Shown here one piece after another: positions 24,175 to 32,496 of a DNA stretch of 64,000 nucleotides; position 1 is the stretch's first letter; every line of letters starts with the position of its first letter. Source of the DNA: Streptomyces sp. MP131-18 (GTDB lineage Bacteria; Actinomycetota; Actinomycetes; Streptomycetales; Streptomycetaceae); contig NZ_LZNS01000001.1 of the NCBI RefSeq assembly GCF_001984575.1, positions 7,021,012-7,085,011 on the forward strand. Reading direction: 5' to 3'. Position numbers and translations under genes: made by a program. The notes under the pieces are model-generated. The model was not told where the DNA came from. It saw only the letters and a program-made list of their open reading frames with translations, and searched no databases.

Positions 24175-25413
24175 GTGAATGCAGTATGGCTTCCATTGGC
24201 ACGGATAGAACGCGACAGTGGCTACGCGAGTGGTTTACCTGGAGGCGTGGGGTGCTCCGGGAGTTTGCTCGCCGAAATATCCCGGTCACTATTCGCTTCG
24301 CTGCCGCGCGCTGACCAGCGCAAAAAAGGTGTCGAATACGTCCGGGGTCTCCTGGAGACTCCCGGGCGCAAATCAATAAGAAACATGGCCCACCTGCTCG
24401 GCGGCCGGGCGACGGACCAGAGCCTGCACCACTTCATCAGCGAGTCGACCTGGGACTGGACACCGGTGCGCCAAGCCCTGGCGCAGTACCTGGTCCCGCG
24501 CCTGCCGGTGGCCGCCTGGGTGGTGCAGAACATGGTGATCCGCAAGGCCGGGCAGCACTCGGTCGGCGTGGACCGCAAGTTCGTCCCGGCCGCGGGCCGC
24601 GTGCTCAACGCGCAGCAGGCCATCGGGGTATGGGCCGCCTCGGGCAGCCGGAGCAGCCCCGTCAACTGGGGTCTCCACCTGCCCCAGGGCTGGATCGAGG
24701 ACGCCCCGCGGCGGAGCCGTGCCTCGATCCCGGACAACGCCGAGCTGGAGACGCTAGCCGACCGGGCCGCGAAACTGTGTGTCGAGCTGGTATCCGATTG
24801 GGCGATGCCCGTCCGGCCCGTCGTCTTCGACTCCCGCCTGATGGACGTCACCACGATCGTCGACCGGCTCGGCCGCCGGGGCATCCCGTTCGTGACCCGC
24901 ATCGACGCATCGGTCCCCCTCACCGTCACCGACCCGGCGCTGACCGGCCACCGCGGCTCCACGGTCATGCAGGCGGCGGAGATCATACGAGCCGCCAAGG
25001 GCACGTCGCAGCCCGTCCGCCGGCGCGAGCCAGGTCCCGGGGGTGCCCTGCGTCCGGGCCGGCTGGCGCACGTGGCCGTCAAGTACCACGCCGGAAGGAC
25101 GGGGCTGCGCAGGGCGTGCGGCGCCCGGCAGATGGTGCTGCTCGGCCTCGCCGACATCAACGCCCCGGACTCGCCGCAGCTGTGGCTCACCGACATGCTG
25201 AAGGTGCACCCCGCCGTCCTGCTCAAGCTCTGCGCGCTCCTCGACCGCGTCGAGTACGACTTCGACGAGGTCGCCAAGAACGTCGGCATCGAGGACTACG
25301 CGGGTCGCTCGTTCGACGGCTGGCACCGCCACGTGACCCTGGCCTCGGCCGCGCACGCCGTGTCCGTCCTGACGTCCGCGCACGGCACGTTCGCGGCGGG
25401 CGGCACGGGCTGA
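24175..25413 (+). CDS. IS701/DDE_5-type transposase-derived protein, catalytic residues lost
   Basis: 412 residues from GTG with GGGGG 8 nt upstream. An RNase-H-like transposase fold is visible: QHSVGVDRKF, PVVFDSRLMD and GRSFDGWHRHVTL all match IS701-family landmarks. The first Asp, normally in a DDT-type motif before the HSVGV stretch, is replaced (VVQNMVIRKAG). The Glu normally in YEGRS is Ala (DYAGRS). Only the middle Asp remains. No terminal inverted repeats or target duplication were seen. The first ~60 codons are AT-rich, including a TTA at codon 21, while the rest fits the host. It may be a domesticated DNA-binding protein rather than a mobile element. Confidence 0.8.
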   Translation: MNAVWLPLARIERDSGYASGLPGGVGCSGSLLAEISRSLFASLPRADQRKKGVEYVRGLLETPGRKSIRNMAHLLGGRATDQSLHHFISESTWDWTPVRQALAQYLVPRLPVAAWVVQNMVIRKAGQHSVGVDRKFVPAAGRVLNAQQAIGVWAASGSRSSPVNWGLHLPQGWIEDAPRRSRASIPDNAELETLADRAAKLCVELVSDWAMPVRPVVFDSRLMDVTTIVDRLGRRGIPFVTRIDASVPLTVTDPALTGHRGSTVMQAAEIIRAAKGTSQPVRRREPGPGGALRPGRLAHVAVKYHAGRTGLRRACGARQMVLLGLADINAPDSPQLWLTDMLKVHPAVLLKLCALLDRVEYDFDEVAKNVGIEDYAGRSFDGWHRHVTLASAAHAVSVLTSAHGTFAAGGTG

Positions 25414-25432
25414 CGCCGCGCCGCGCGGCACC

Positions 25433-25476
25433 GCGGTGGGCGGCGGCTCCCGGCACCGGGAGCCGCCGCCCACCGC
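25433..25476 (+). terminator. Strong hairpin after the transposase-derived gene
   Basis: A perfect 21-bp stem (GCGGTGGGCGGCGGCTCCCGG and its complement) around CA, 19 bp past the stop. The remaining 25477-25676 contains no recognised feature other than the DAHP synthase ribosome site. Confidence 0.85.
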
Positions 25477-25676
25477 CGTTCCGCCGTCCGCCGCGCCCGA
25501 ACGCGGCGGTACCTGACGAAGTGACACACGGCTCGTTGGCCACCGGCGGCCCACGGCTACAGGATCGGGTTGCCGGTCGCCGCCCACTCGGCGCACCCCC
25601 GCACGCACCCGCGCCTCCCCGCACGCGGCCCGCGCGACGCACGCGCATACCGGTCAATCCACCACGGGAGAGATCA

Positions 25677-26849
25677 GTGGACAACCCTGTGCTCGACATC
25701 AAGTCCGAAACGGCGCGGCAGCAGCCGCGGTGGGACGACGCCGAACACGTCCGGCGCGTGCGGGAGGAGCTGGGGGCCGCCCCCGCGCTCGTCGGCGCCG
25801 ACGACGTGTACACCCTGCGTTCGGTGCTCGCCGCCGTCGCCGCGGGGCAGGCGCACGTGATACAGGCCGGCGACTGCGCCGAGGACCCCGCGGAGTCCAC
25901 CGCGGGCGACGTCGCCCGCAAGGCCGGCCTGCTCGACGTGCTCGCCGGCGTCCTGAAGGGCATCACCCACCGGCCCGTGGTGCGGGCGGGACGCATCGCC
26001 GGCCAGTTCGGCAAGCCGCGCTCCCACCCCACGGAACGCGTCGGCGAACTCGAACTCCCCGTCTACCGGGGGCACATCGTCAACGGTCCCGAGCCCGACC
26101 CGCAGGGCAGGCGCCCCGACCCGCAGCGCCTGCTCGACTGCTACCAGGCGGCCGGCGAGGTGATGGACCACCTCGGCTGGCGGCGGCGCCCGGACGGGCC
26201 GCGCATCGACCCGCCGGTGTGGACCAGCCACGAGGCCCTCGTCCTCGACTACGAGGTACCGCTGCTGCGGCGCGACGCGGCCGGCCGGACCTTCCTCGCC
26301 TCCACGCACTGGCCGTGGATCGGGGAGCGGACCCGGCAGGCCGACGGCGCGCACGTCACGCTGCTCGCCGCGGTCGCCAACCCCGTGGCCTGCAAGGTCG
26401 GGCCGGGCATGACCACCGGGGACCTGCTCGCGCTGTGCGAACGGCTCGACCCGGGCCGCGAGCCCGGCCGGCTCACCCTGATCGCCAGGATGGGCGCCAC
26501 CGCCGTCGCCGACCGGCTGCCGCCCCTGGTGGCCGCGGTCCGGGCCGCGGGGCATCCGGTCATCTGGCTCACCGACCCCATGCACGGCAACACCGTCACC
26601 GCACCCGACGGGCTCAAGACCCGGTACGTGGAGTGGATCGTGCGCGAGGTACAGGACTTCCAGGCAGCGGTCCGCGCGGGCGAGGGCGTCGCCGGCGGAA
26701 TCCACCTGGAGACCACGCCCGACCAGGTGACCGAATGCGTCCCCAACCCCTCTGCCGTCGACGAGACCCGCGACAAGTACACGAGCCTCTGCGACCCGCG
26801 GCTCCGCCCGGAACAGGCGGTGTCCGTGGTCTCGGCCTGGAACGGCTGA
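25677..26849 (+). CDS. phzC: DAHP synthase, class II (plant/PhzC type)
   Basis: 390 residues from GTG with GGGAG 9 nt upstream. Family motifs are AGDCAED, RAGRIAGQFGKPRS, GLRT-like ARMGATAVADRLP and LTDPMHGNT. It condenses phosphoenolpyruvate with erythrose 4-phosphate, the first shikimate step. The length matches secondary-metabolism enzymes that lack the regulatory extensions of the primary enzyme, so it probably escapes aromatic amino acid feedback. It opens the four-gene 3-hydroxyanthranilate set and is followed by an SDR after 67 bp. Confidence 0.95.
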   Translation: MDNPVLDIKSETARQQPRWDDAEHVRRVREELGAAPALVGADDVYTLRSVLAAVAAGQAHVIQAGDCAEDPAESTAGDVARKAGLLDVLAGVLKGITHRPVVRAGRIAGQFGKPRSHPTERVGELELPVYRGHIVNGPEPDPQGRRPDPQRLLDCYQAAGEVMDHLGWRRRPDGPRIDPPVWTSHEALVLDYEVPLLRRDAAGRTFLASTHWPWIGERTRQADGAHVTLLAAVANPVACKVGPGMTTGDLLALCERLDPGREPGRLTLIARMGATAVADRLPPLVAAVRAAGHPVIWLTDPMHGNTVTAPDGLKTRYVEWIVREVQDFQAAVRAGEGVAGGIHLETTPDQVTECVPNPSAVDETRDKYTSLCDPRLRPEQAVSVVSAWNG

Positions 26850-26916
26850 GCCGGGCCAGGACCGGACGAGGACCGGCACGCCGCACACGCACCGCCCGAA
26901 CGAGGAGGACCGACAG

Positions 26917-27687
26917 ATGGAGCACAGAACCGCACTGGTCACCGGAGCGGCAGGCGGCATCGGCGCCGCCGTGGCCCGCGCCCTGGGCGAACGGGGCGCC
27001 ACCGTGGCCGCGGTGGACCGCGACGCCGAACGCCTGCTGCAAACCGTGCAGAAGCTGACCGCCGACGGCCTCAACGCCGAGGCGTTCCCGGCCGACGTCA
27101 CCGGCCGCGCCGAGGTCGAGGCCGTCGTCGACGCCGTCGAACGCCGCCTGGGACCACTGGACTTCCTGGTCAACGCCGCGGGCGTGCTGCGGCTCGCAGA
27201 GGCGCGGCACCTGAGCGACCAGGACTGGGAGACCACCCTGGCGGTCAACGCCACCGGCGTCTTCCTGATGTCGCGGGCCGTCGTCAACCGGATGGTCCCG
27301 CGCGGCCGCGGCGCGATCGTCACCGTGGCGTCGAACGCCGCGGGCACCGCGCGCACCGACATGGCGGCCTACGCCGCGTCGAAGGCCGCCGCCACCATGT
27401 TCACCAAATGCCTCGGCCTCGAAGTCGCCAAGCACGGCATCCGCTGCAACATCGTCGCCCCCGGCTCCACCGACACCCCGATGCTCAGCTCGATGTGGCA
27501 CGACGAGACCGGCCGGAAGGGCACCATCGAGGGCCGGCCGGAGGCATACCGGGTGGGCATACCGCTGGGCCGGCTCGCCGAGCCGGAACACATCGCCGAC
27601 GCCGTCGCGTTCCTGCTGTCCGACCAGGCCGCCCACATCACCATGCACGGCCTCACCGTCGACGGCGGCGCCACCCTCGGCGTGTAG
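26917..27687 (+). CDS. 2,3-dihydro-2,3-dihydroxybenzoate / dihydro-hydroxyanthranilate dehydrogenase (SDR)
   Basis: 256 residues with GAGGAGG 10 nt upstream. Classical SDR: TGAAGGIG cofactor loop, NAAG, Ser in TVASNAAG, and YAASK catalytic pair. The sequence is DhbA/EntA-like. With the isochorismatase and ADIC synthase beside it, the expected reaction is NAD-dependent aromatisation of trans-2,3-dihydro-3-hydroxyanthranilate to 3-hydroxyanthranilate. Oxidation of the dihydroxybenzoate analogue is the alternative, but the PhzE homologue argues for the amino series. Confidence 0.92.
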   Translation: MEHRTALVTGAAGGIGAAVARALGERGATVAAVDRDAERLLQTVQKLTADGLNAEAFPADVTGRAEVEAVVDAVERRLGPLDFLVNAAGVLRLAEARHLSDQDWETTLAVNATGVFLMSRAVVNRMVPRGRGAIVTVASNAAGTARTDMAAYAASKAAATMFTKCLGLEVAKHGIRCNIVAPGSTDTPMLSSMWHDETGRKGTIEGRPEAYRVGIPLGRLAEPEHIADAVAFLLSDQAAHITMHGLTVDGGATLGV

Positions 27688-27744
27688 GCGCGACGCGATC
27701 CGAAACGGCGGAGACCCACGCGGAGAAAAGGCGGAGAAGAAGCC

Positions 27745-28368
27745 ATGACCGGCATACCTGTCATCGAACCGTACGCAATGCCGACCGCGGGCGACCTGCC
27801 CGGCAACGTCGCCCCGTGGGCCGCGGACCCGCGCCGTGCCGTTCTGCTGGTACACGACATGCAGCGCTACTTCCTCGCGCCGCTGCCCGGCACACTCCGC
27901 GAGGAGCTGGTGCGCAACGCCGCGCGGCTGCGCGAACGCTGCGCCGCCCAGGGCGTTCCTGTCGCCTACACCGCGCAGCCGGGCGGCATGAGCGAAGAAC
28001 AGCGCGGGCTGCTCAAGGACTTCTGGGGCCCGGGCATGCGCGTCGACCCCGAGCACCGCAGGATCGTGCCCGAGGTCGCGCCCGCGGCGGGGGACTGGCT
28101 GCTCACCAAGTGGCGCTACAGCGCGTTCTTCCGCTCCGACCTGCTGGCACGGATGCGCGCCCTGGGCCGCGACCAGCTGGTGATCTGCGGCGTCTACGCG
28201 CACGTCGGGGTGCTGATGACCGCCGTCGAGGCGTTCACCCACGACATCCAGACCTTCCTCGCCGCCGACGCCGTCGCGGACTTCTCGCCCCGCCACCACC
28301 GGCTCGCCCTCGACTACGCGGCCCAGCGCTGCGCCGTGGTCACCACCTCGAAGGAGGTCTTCGCGTGA
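27745..28368 (+). CDS. phzD: Isochorismatase family protein, PhzD-like
   Basis: 207 residues with a GGAGAAG site. Asp38 (VHDMQRYF) and Lys122 (LLTKWRYSAF) sit at the same numbers as in Pseudomonas PhzD, and the loop ICGVYAHVG is typical. It should hydrolyse the enolpyruvyl ether of 2-amino-2-deoxyisochorismate, giving trans-2,3-dihydro-3-hydroxyanthranilate and pyruvate. There is no C-terminal carrier domain, unlike EntB. Its stop overlaps the GTG of the next gene (GTGA), so the two are translationally coupled. Confidence 0.95.
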   Translation: MTGIPVIEPYAMPTAGDLPGNVAPWAADPRRAVLLVHDMQRYFLAPLPGTLREELVRNAARLRERCAAQGVPVAYTAQPGGMSEEQRGLLKDFWGPGMRVDPEHRRIVPEVAPAAGDWLLTKWRYSAFFRSDLLARMRALGRDQLVICGVYAHVGVLMTAVEAFTHDIQTFLAADAVADFSPRHHRLALDYAAQRCAVVTTSKEVFA

Positions 28369-30242
28369 CACACGACCTGCTCGCACGCGTACTCGCGCCC
28401 CAGCCGCCGCCGTTCGCCCTGCTGTACCGGCCGGGGGCCACCGGCGCCGCGCGGCTGGACGTGCTCGTCGGCGACATCTCCACCCGGGACACGCTCGCCG
28501 ATCTGCCCCTCCCGGGGCGAGGGCCAGGGCCAGCCGGCCGCGCCCGGCACGACGTGCTGGCCCTCGTCCCCTACCGGCAGATCCGCGAACGCGGCTACGC
28601 CTGCGCGGACGACGGCGAGCCGCTGCTCGCCCTGACCGTCACCGCCCAGGACACCGTGCCGGTGACCGATGCGCTGCGTCGGCTGCCGGACGTCCCCACC
28701 ACGCCGACGGGCGGGCACTTCGTGCCGGACGACGACGCCTACGCCGCCGTGGTGCGCGACGTCGTCGCGGACGAGATCGGCACGGGGGAGGGCGCCAACT
28801 TCGTGATCAAACGGTCCTACCGCGCCCGGATCGCCGACTACGGCCCGCCGAGCGCCCTGTCCTTCTTCCGCCGGCTGCTGGAGCAGGAGGCGGGCGCCTA
28901 CTGGACCTACCTCGTGCACACCGGCACCCGCACCCTCGTCGGCGCCTCGCCGGAGCGGCACATCAGCCTGTCCGGCGGCACGGTCGTGATGAACCCGATC
29001 AGCGGCACCTACCGCTACCCGCCGTCCGGTCCCGCGCTGTCCGGTGTGCTGGACTTCCTCGCCGACCGCAAGGAGACCGACGAGCTGTACATGGTCCTCG
29101 ACGAGGAACTGAAGATGATGACCCGCATCTGCGACAGCGGCTGCGAGGTCAGGGGCCCGTTCCTGAAGGAGATGGCCCGGCTCGCGCACACCGAATACCT
29201 CATCGAGGGGCGCAGCACCCGCGATCCGCGGGAGATCCTGCGCGAGACGCTGTTCGCCCCGACCGTCACCGGCAGCCCGCTGGAGAGCGCCTGCCGCGTC
29301 ATCGGCCGGCACGAGCCGGCCGGCCGCGGCTACTACAGCGGCGTCGTCGCGCTCATCGGCAGGGACGAACGGGGCGCGCACACCATGGATTCCTCCATCG
29401 TCATCCGCACCGCGGACATCGGCGGCGACGGCCACCTCGACATCGGCGTGGGCGCCACCCTGGTGCGCCACTCCGATCCCGCCTCCGAGGTCGAGGAGAC
29501 GCGGGCGAAGGCCGCCGCGCTGCTCGCCGCGCTCGACGGCGGGCGCCCGGCCCGCTTCGCCGGCCACCCCGGCGTCGAGGCCGCCCTGGCCGAACGCAAC
29601 GCGACCGTCGCCGGCTTCTGGCTCGCGGGGGAGAGGGCGGCCGTCCCCGCGCACCCGGCGCTGGCCGGGCGCACGGCCCTGGTCGTCGACGCGGAGGACA
29701 CGTTCACCTCCATGCTCGGCCACCAACTCCGGTCGCTCGGGCTCTCGGTGACGGTGCGGCGCTTCGACGAGCCCTACGCGTTCGACGACCACGACCTGGT
29801 GGTGCTCGGCCCCGGGCCCGGCGATCCGCGGGCCACCGGGCACCCCAAGATCGCGCATCTGCACGCGGCGGTCGGCGCGCTGCTGGCCGCGCGGCGCCCG
29901 TTCCTCGCCGTCTGCCTCAGCCACCAGGTGCTCGGCCTGCGGCTCGGCTTCGACCTGGTCCGCAGGGAGGTCCCGAACCAGGGCGCGCAGCGGGAGATCG
30001 ACTTCTTCGGCGCCCGGCAACGCGTCGGCTTCTACAACACGTTCGCCGCCCGCTGGGACGAGGACAAGGCGGAATGCCCGGGCGTGGGCGCGGTGGAGGT
30101 GAGCAGGGACCGGACGACCGGGGAGGTCCATGCCCTGCGCGGGCCGCACTTCGCGTCGGTGCAGTTCCACGCCGAGTCGGTCCTGACCCAGGACGGGGTG
30201 CGTATCCTCGCCGGTCTGCTGACCGACCTCGCCGGGGCGTGA
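28365..30242 (+). CDS. phzE: 2-amino-2-deoxyisochorismate synthase, PhzE-like (anthranilate synthase fusion)
   Basis: 625 residues from GTG with GGAGG 7 nt upstream inside the phzD-like gene. The N-terminal chorismate-binding part (about 1-400) carries VGASPERH, NPISGTYR and KETDELYMVLDEELKMM. The C-terminal class I glutamine amidotransferase has the Cys in VCLSHQVLG and His/Glu in QFHAES. Length and fusion order match PhzE. It aminates chorismate to ADIC without eliminating pyruvate. It is the committed step drawing chorismate into the cluster, and the gene ends at a strong terminator. Confidence 0.95.
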   Translation: MTHDLLARVLAPQPPPFALLYRPGATGAARLDVLVGDISTRDTLADLPLPGRGPGPAGRARHDVLALVPYRQIRERGYACADDGEPLLALTVTAQDTVPVTDALRRLPDVPTTPTGGHFVPDDDAYAAVVRDVVADEIGTGEGANFVIKRSYRARIADYGPPSALSFFRRLLEQEAGAYWTYLVHTGTRTLVGASPERHISLSGGTVVMNPISGTYRYPPSGPALSGVLDFLADRKETDELYMVLDEELKMMTRICDSGCEVRGPFLKEMARLAHTEYLIEGRSTRDPREILRETLFAPTVTGSPLESACRVIGRHEPAGRGYYSGVVALIGRDERGAHTMDSSIVIRTADIGGDGHLDIGVGATLVRHSDPASEVEETRAKAAALLAALDGGRPARFAGHPGVEAALAERNATVAGFWLAGERAAVPAHPALAGRTALVVDAEDTFTSMLGHQLRSLGLSVTVRRFDEPYAFDDHDLVVLGPGPGDPRATGHPKIAHLHAAVGALLAARRPFLAVCLSHQVLGLRLGFDLVRREVPNQGAQREIDFFGARQRVGFYNTFAARWDEDKAECPGVGAVEVSRDRTTGEVHALRGPHFASVQFHAESVLTQDGVRILAGLLTDLAGA

Positions 30243-30246
30243 CGCG

Positions 30247-30284
30247 GCGGCGGTGCGCCCCCGCTCCGCCGGGCGCACCGCCGC
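30247..30284. terminator. Terminator between convergent PhzE-like and monooxygenase genes
   Basis: A perfect 14-bp stem (GCGGCGGTGCGCCC with GGGCGCACCGCCGC) and a 10-nt loop, starting 4 bp past the PhzE-like stop. Confidence 0.8.
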
Positions 30285-30327
30285 GTACTTCCCCGCGCCT
30301 TCCTGGGCCTCGCCGGGCCCGCCGGCC

Positions 30328-31515
30328 TCAGCGGGCCGCCTCACCGCCGAAGTCCCGCATCCCGTGCATCCAGGCCACGTAGTCGTGCAGCTGCCCGGGG
30401 GACATCGAGGACAGCGTCGCGTTGCGCGCCTCGGCCGCCGCTCCGGCCGGGTGCCACAGCCGGGTGCTCTCCCGCGCGAGATGCGTGATCCGCGCGGTGC
30501 GGTCGCGCCGTTCCGCGTGGTACTTCTCGAACCGCTCGGCGAACGCGTCGGTGCACCCGTCGAGCAGGTCACCGAGCAGCACGGCGTCCTCAAGCGCCTG
30601 GCAGGCGCCCTGCGCGGCGTAGTGCAGCATCGGGTGCGCCGCGTCGCCGAGCAGCGCGACCCGGCCGTCGGTCCACTTGTCCACCGGGTCCCGGTCCACC
30701 AGCACCCACGACTTCCACTCCTCGCCCAGCGCCAGGAGCCGCTGCGCGGTGTCGCCGAGCGGGGCGAACGTCCGCCGCACGGTGTCCTTGTCCACCGGTA
30801 CTCCGGAGATGGCCTCGGTGGCGCCGTTCTCCACGCTCGGCGCGAGGTTGAGGTAGGTGCCGCCGGCGATCGCGTAGTGCACGAAGTGCCGTCCCGGCCC
30901 GGCCCACCAGGTGACCGCGTTCCACCGCAGCTCACGCGGCACCCGCTCCATCGGGATGATCGTCCGGTACACCGTGATGCCCGAGACGCGCGGCTCGCCG
31001 TCGTCGACGAGCTGCCTGCGGATCGCCGAATGGATGCCGTCCGCCCCGATCACCGCGTCGCCGGTGACCTGTTCGCCCCCGTCGAGGAGCACCGTCGCCG
31101 ACCCGCCGTCCTGCCGGTACCCGGTGGCCGGGCAGCCGGCGCGCAGGTCGATCGCGGGGGAGTCGCGGCAGGCGTCGAGCAGCAGCCGGTACAGCTCACC
31201 GCGGTGCACCACCACATACGGGTTGCCGAACCTGCGGCGGTACTCCCCGGTCAGCGGCAGGCTCACCACGTGCTCGCCCGTCACCCCGTCCATGAAGCGC
31301 AACTCGTCGATGTGCACGGCACATCCGCGCACCGCCTCGCCGAGACCGAGACGGTCGAGCGCGTGGATGCCGTTCGGCGCGAGCTGGATGCCCGCGCCGA
31401 GTTCGGTGAAGTCGTCGCTGCGCTCCAGTACGACCGCCCGGTGCCCGCTCCCGGCGACGCCGATGGCCGTCGCAAGACCGCCGATCCCGCCGCCGACAAT
31501 AACTATCCTCGCCAT
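30328..31515 (-). CDS. FAD-dependent aromatic monooxygenase (salicylate / 3-hydroxybenzoate hydroxylase-like)
   Basis: 395 residues from ATG with AAGGAG 5 nt upstream. Group A flavoprotein: GGGIGGLA dinucleotide loop, DG motif in IGADGIHSAIR, and GD motif in LLGDAAHPM. Relatives hydroxylate phenolic acids ortho or para to OH, or decarboxylate and hydroxylate salicylates. Position beside the 3-hydroxyanthranilate genes suggests it oxidises that ring or the coupled product, for example to a dihydroxy- or aminoquinone-type nucleus. The SRPBCC gene upstream is on the same strand, but two hairpins separate them. Confidence 0.9.
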   Translation of the reverse strand: MARIVIVGGGIGGLATAIGVAGSGHRAVVLERSDDFTELGAGIQLAPNGIHALDRLGLGEAVRGCAVHIDELRFMDGVTGEHVVSLPLTGEYRRRFGNPYVVVHRGELYRLLLDACRDSPAIDLRAGCPATGYRQDGGSATVLLDGGEQVTGDAVIGADGIHSAIRRQLVDDGEPRVSGITVYRTIIPMERVPRELRWNAVTWWAGPGRHFVHYAIAGGTYLNLAPSVENGATEAISGVPVDKDTVRRTFAPLGDTAQRLLALGEEWKSWVLVDRDPVDKWTDGRVALLGDAAHPMLHYAAQGACQALEDAVLLGDLLDGCTDAFAERFEKYHAERRDRTARITHLARESTRLWHPAGAAAEARNATLSSMSPGQLHDYVAWMHGMRDFGGEAAR

Positions 31516-31559
31516 GCCGCTCCTTCTGCCCTTTCCGCCGGTGCCTGCCACGCTGTCGT

Positions 31560-31607
31560 CCGTGGCGCACCTGCGGGCCCCGGCCGGGCCCCGCAGGTGC
31601 GCCACGG
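31560..31607 (-). terminator. Hairpin upstream of the monooxygenase gene
   Basis: An 18-bp stem (CGTGGCGCACCTGCGG core with its complement) and a 12-nt loop. It probably separates the SRPBCC gene from the monooxygenase gene. Confidence 0.55.
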
Positions 31608-31648
31608 CACCGGCCGGCGGCTCGCGCCCCGGGCGGTGCCGTGGCTCT

Positions 31649-31699
31649 CCGTTCCCCGCGCGCACCGGGCGCCCGGTGCCGCCATCCCGCGGGGAACGG
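31649..31699 (-). terminator. Nested hairpin after the SRPBCC gene
   Basis: The outer arms are CCGTTCCCCGCG and CGCGGGGAACGG. Inside them is an 18-bp palindrome, GCACCGGG-CG-CCCGGTGC (31662-31679). It begins 4 bp past the SRPBCC stop. Confidence 0.65.
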
Positions 31700-31702
31700 A
31701 AA

Positions 31703-32245
31703 TCAGGCCCTTTCGATGACCTTCTTGATGCGCTGGACGGTCGCCGCGAGATCCGTCTTCAGCTTGTCGCTCCAGTCGGCGAAGAATTTCTCCTTCTCCG
31801 CCGCGTCCATCTTGGCGGTGATTCCGCGGATGCCCTCGGTGGCTTCACCCATCCAGTAATGGTGGACCAGTACGCTGCCTCCGTCCGCGGCCCGGATGTC
31901 GAAGGACCAGATGCTTTCCTGGCGCTGCCCCGCATGATTCCGGATCGACCAGCGGAACGTACGCCCCGGTTCGGCCGCGACTACCTCGGATTCCGTGGTC
32001 CAGTCGCCCCGGACGACAGGCGCCCAGGCCACCACGTCCTCGGTACGGTGGTTCTCCCCGCGAAAGACCGCGCCCACGGTTCCCGGCCGGCCGGAGACCC
32101 AGTTTCCGCCCCTGCATTCGATGCTCCACTCGCCGCTGCGAGGGAGGTCGCTGACCACGGCGTACACCTCTTCCGGCGACGCCGCAACATATACTTCGGC
32201 ACTCACCTGAAAGATCGACGCGTGCTCGATTTTGGTATCAGCCAT
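31703..32245 (-). CDS. SRPBCC / START-like ligand-binding protein (polyketide cyclase type)
   Basis: 180 residues from ATG (MADTKIEHASIF); no good ribosome site precedes it. A helix-grip pattern is visible: VYVAASPEEVYAVVSDLPR near the start, a hydrophobic beta core, and a long C-terminal helix (LKTDLAATVQRIKKVIERA). The fold holds aromatic polyketides or steroids in a cavity, and some members cyclise or dehydrate. It is divergent from the LysR gene, which probably controls it. The role is likely binding or cyclisation of the aryl-polyketide product. Confidence 0.8.
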   Translation of the reverse strand: MADTKIEHASIFQVSAEVYVAASPEEVYAVVSDLPRSGEWSIECRGGNWVSGRPGTVGAVFRGENHRTEDVVAWAPVVRGDWTTESEVVAAEPGRTFRWSIRNHAGQRQESIWSFDIRAADGGSVLVHHYWMGEATEGIRGITAKMDAAEKEKFFADWSDKLKTDLAATVQRIKKVIERA

Positions 32246-32264
32246 GGTCAAAAGCGTGGCGAGT

Positions 32265-32323
32265 CCGGTGGAAACCGGTCAACGGCCGCGGCACGTGTCA
32301 GTCAAGTCCGCGGACGTCCGGAC
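32265..32323. promoter_or_regulatory. Short palindromes in the SRPBCC-LysR divergent spacer
   Basis: CCGGT-GGAA-ACCGG at 32265-32278, then GTCCGCGGAC at 32306-32315 directly followed by GTCCGGAC. They lie between divergent start codons (32245 and 32497) where a LysR regulator would bind. The site is a guess from symmetry and position. Confidence 0.35.
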
Positions 32324-32496
32324 GCGTTCCGCGCTCGTCGCCGGACAGGCGGAATGAACGGCGGCGAGCCGTGCGGGATCTGCCCCGAGTCCGCCGGTCC
32401 GCGGGCCCGCCGCCGCTCACGGGCGGCCGCCCGGCCGCGTGCGGCAGGGGCGCGGGACGGATTGCGGGAGTGCCCCGTGGACCGTACGTTCCGGAC

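Noticed and set aside
24133..25413. Active insertion sequence with TTG start at 24133
   Set aside because: The GTG at 24175 has a proper ribosome site. Terminal inverted repeats were not found and two catalytic residues are missing.
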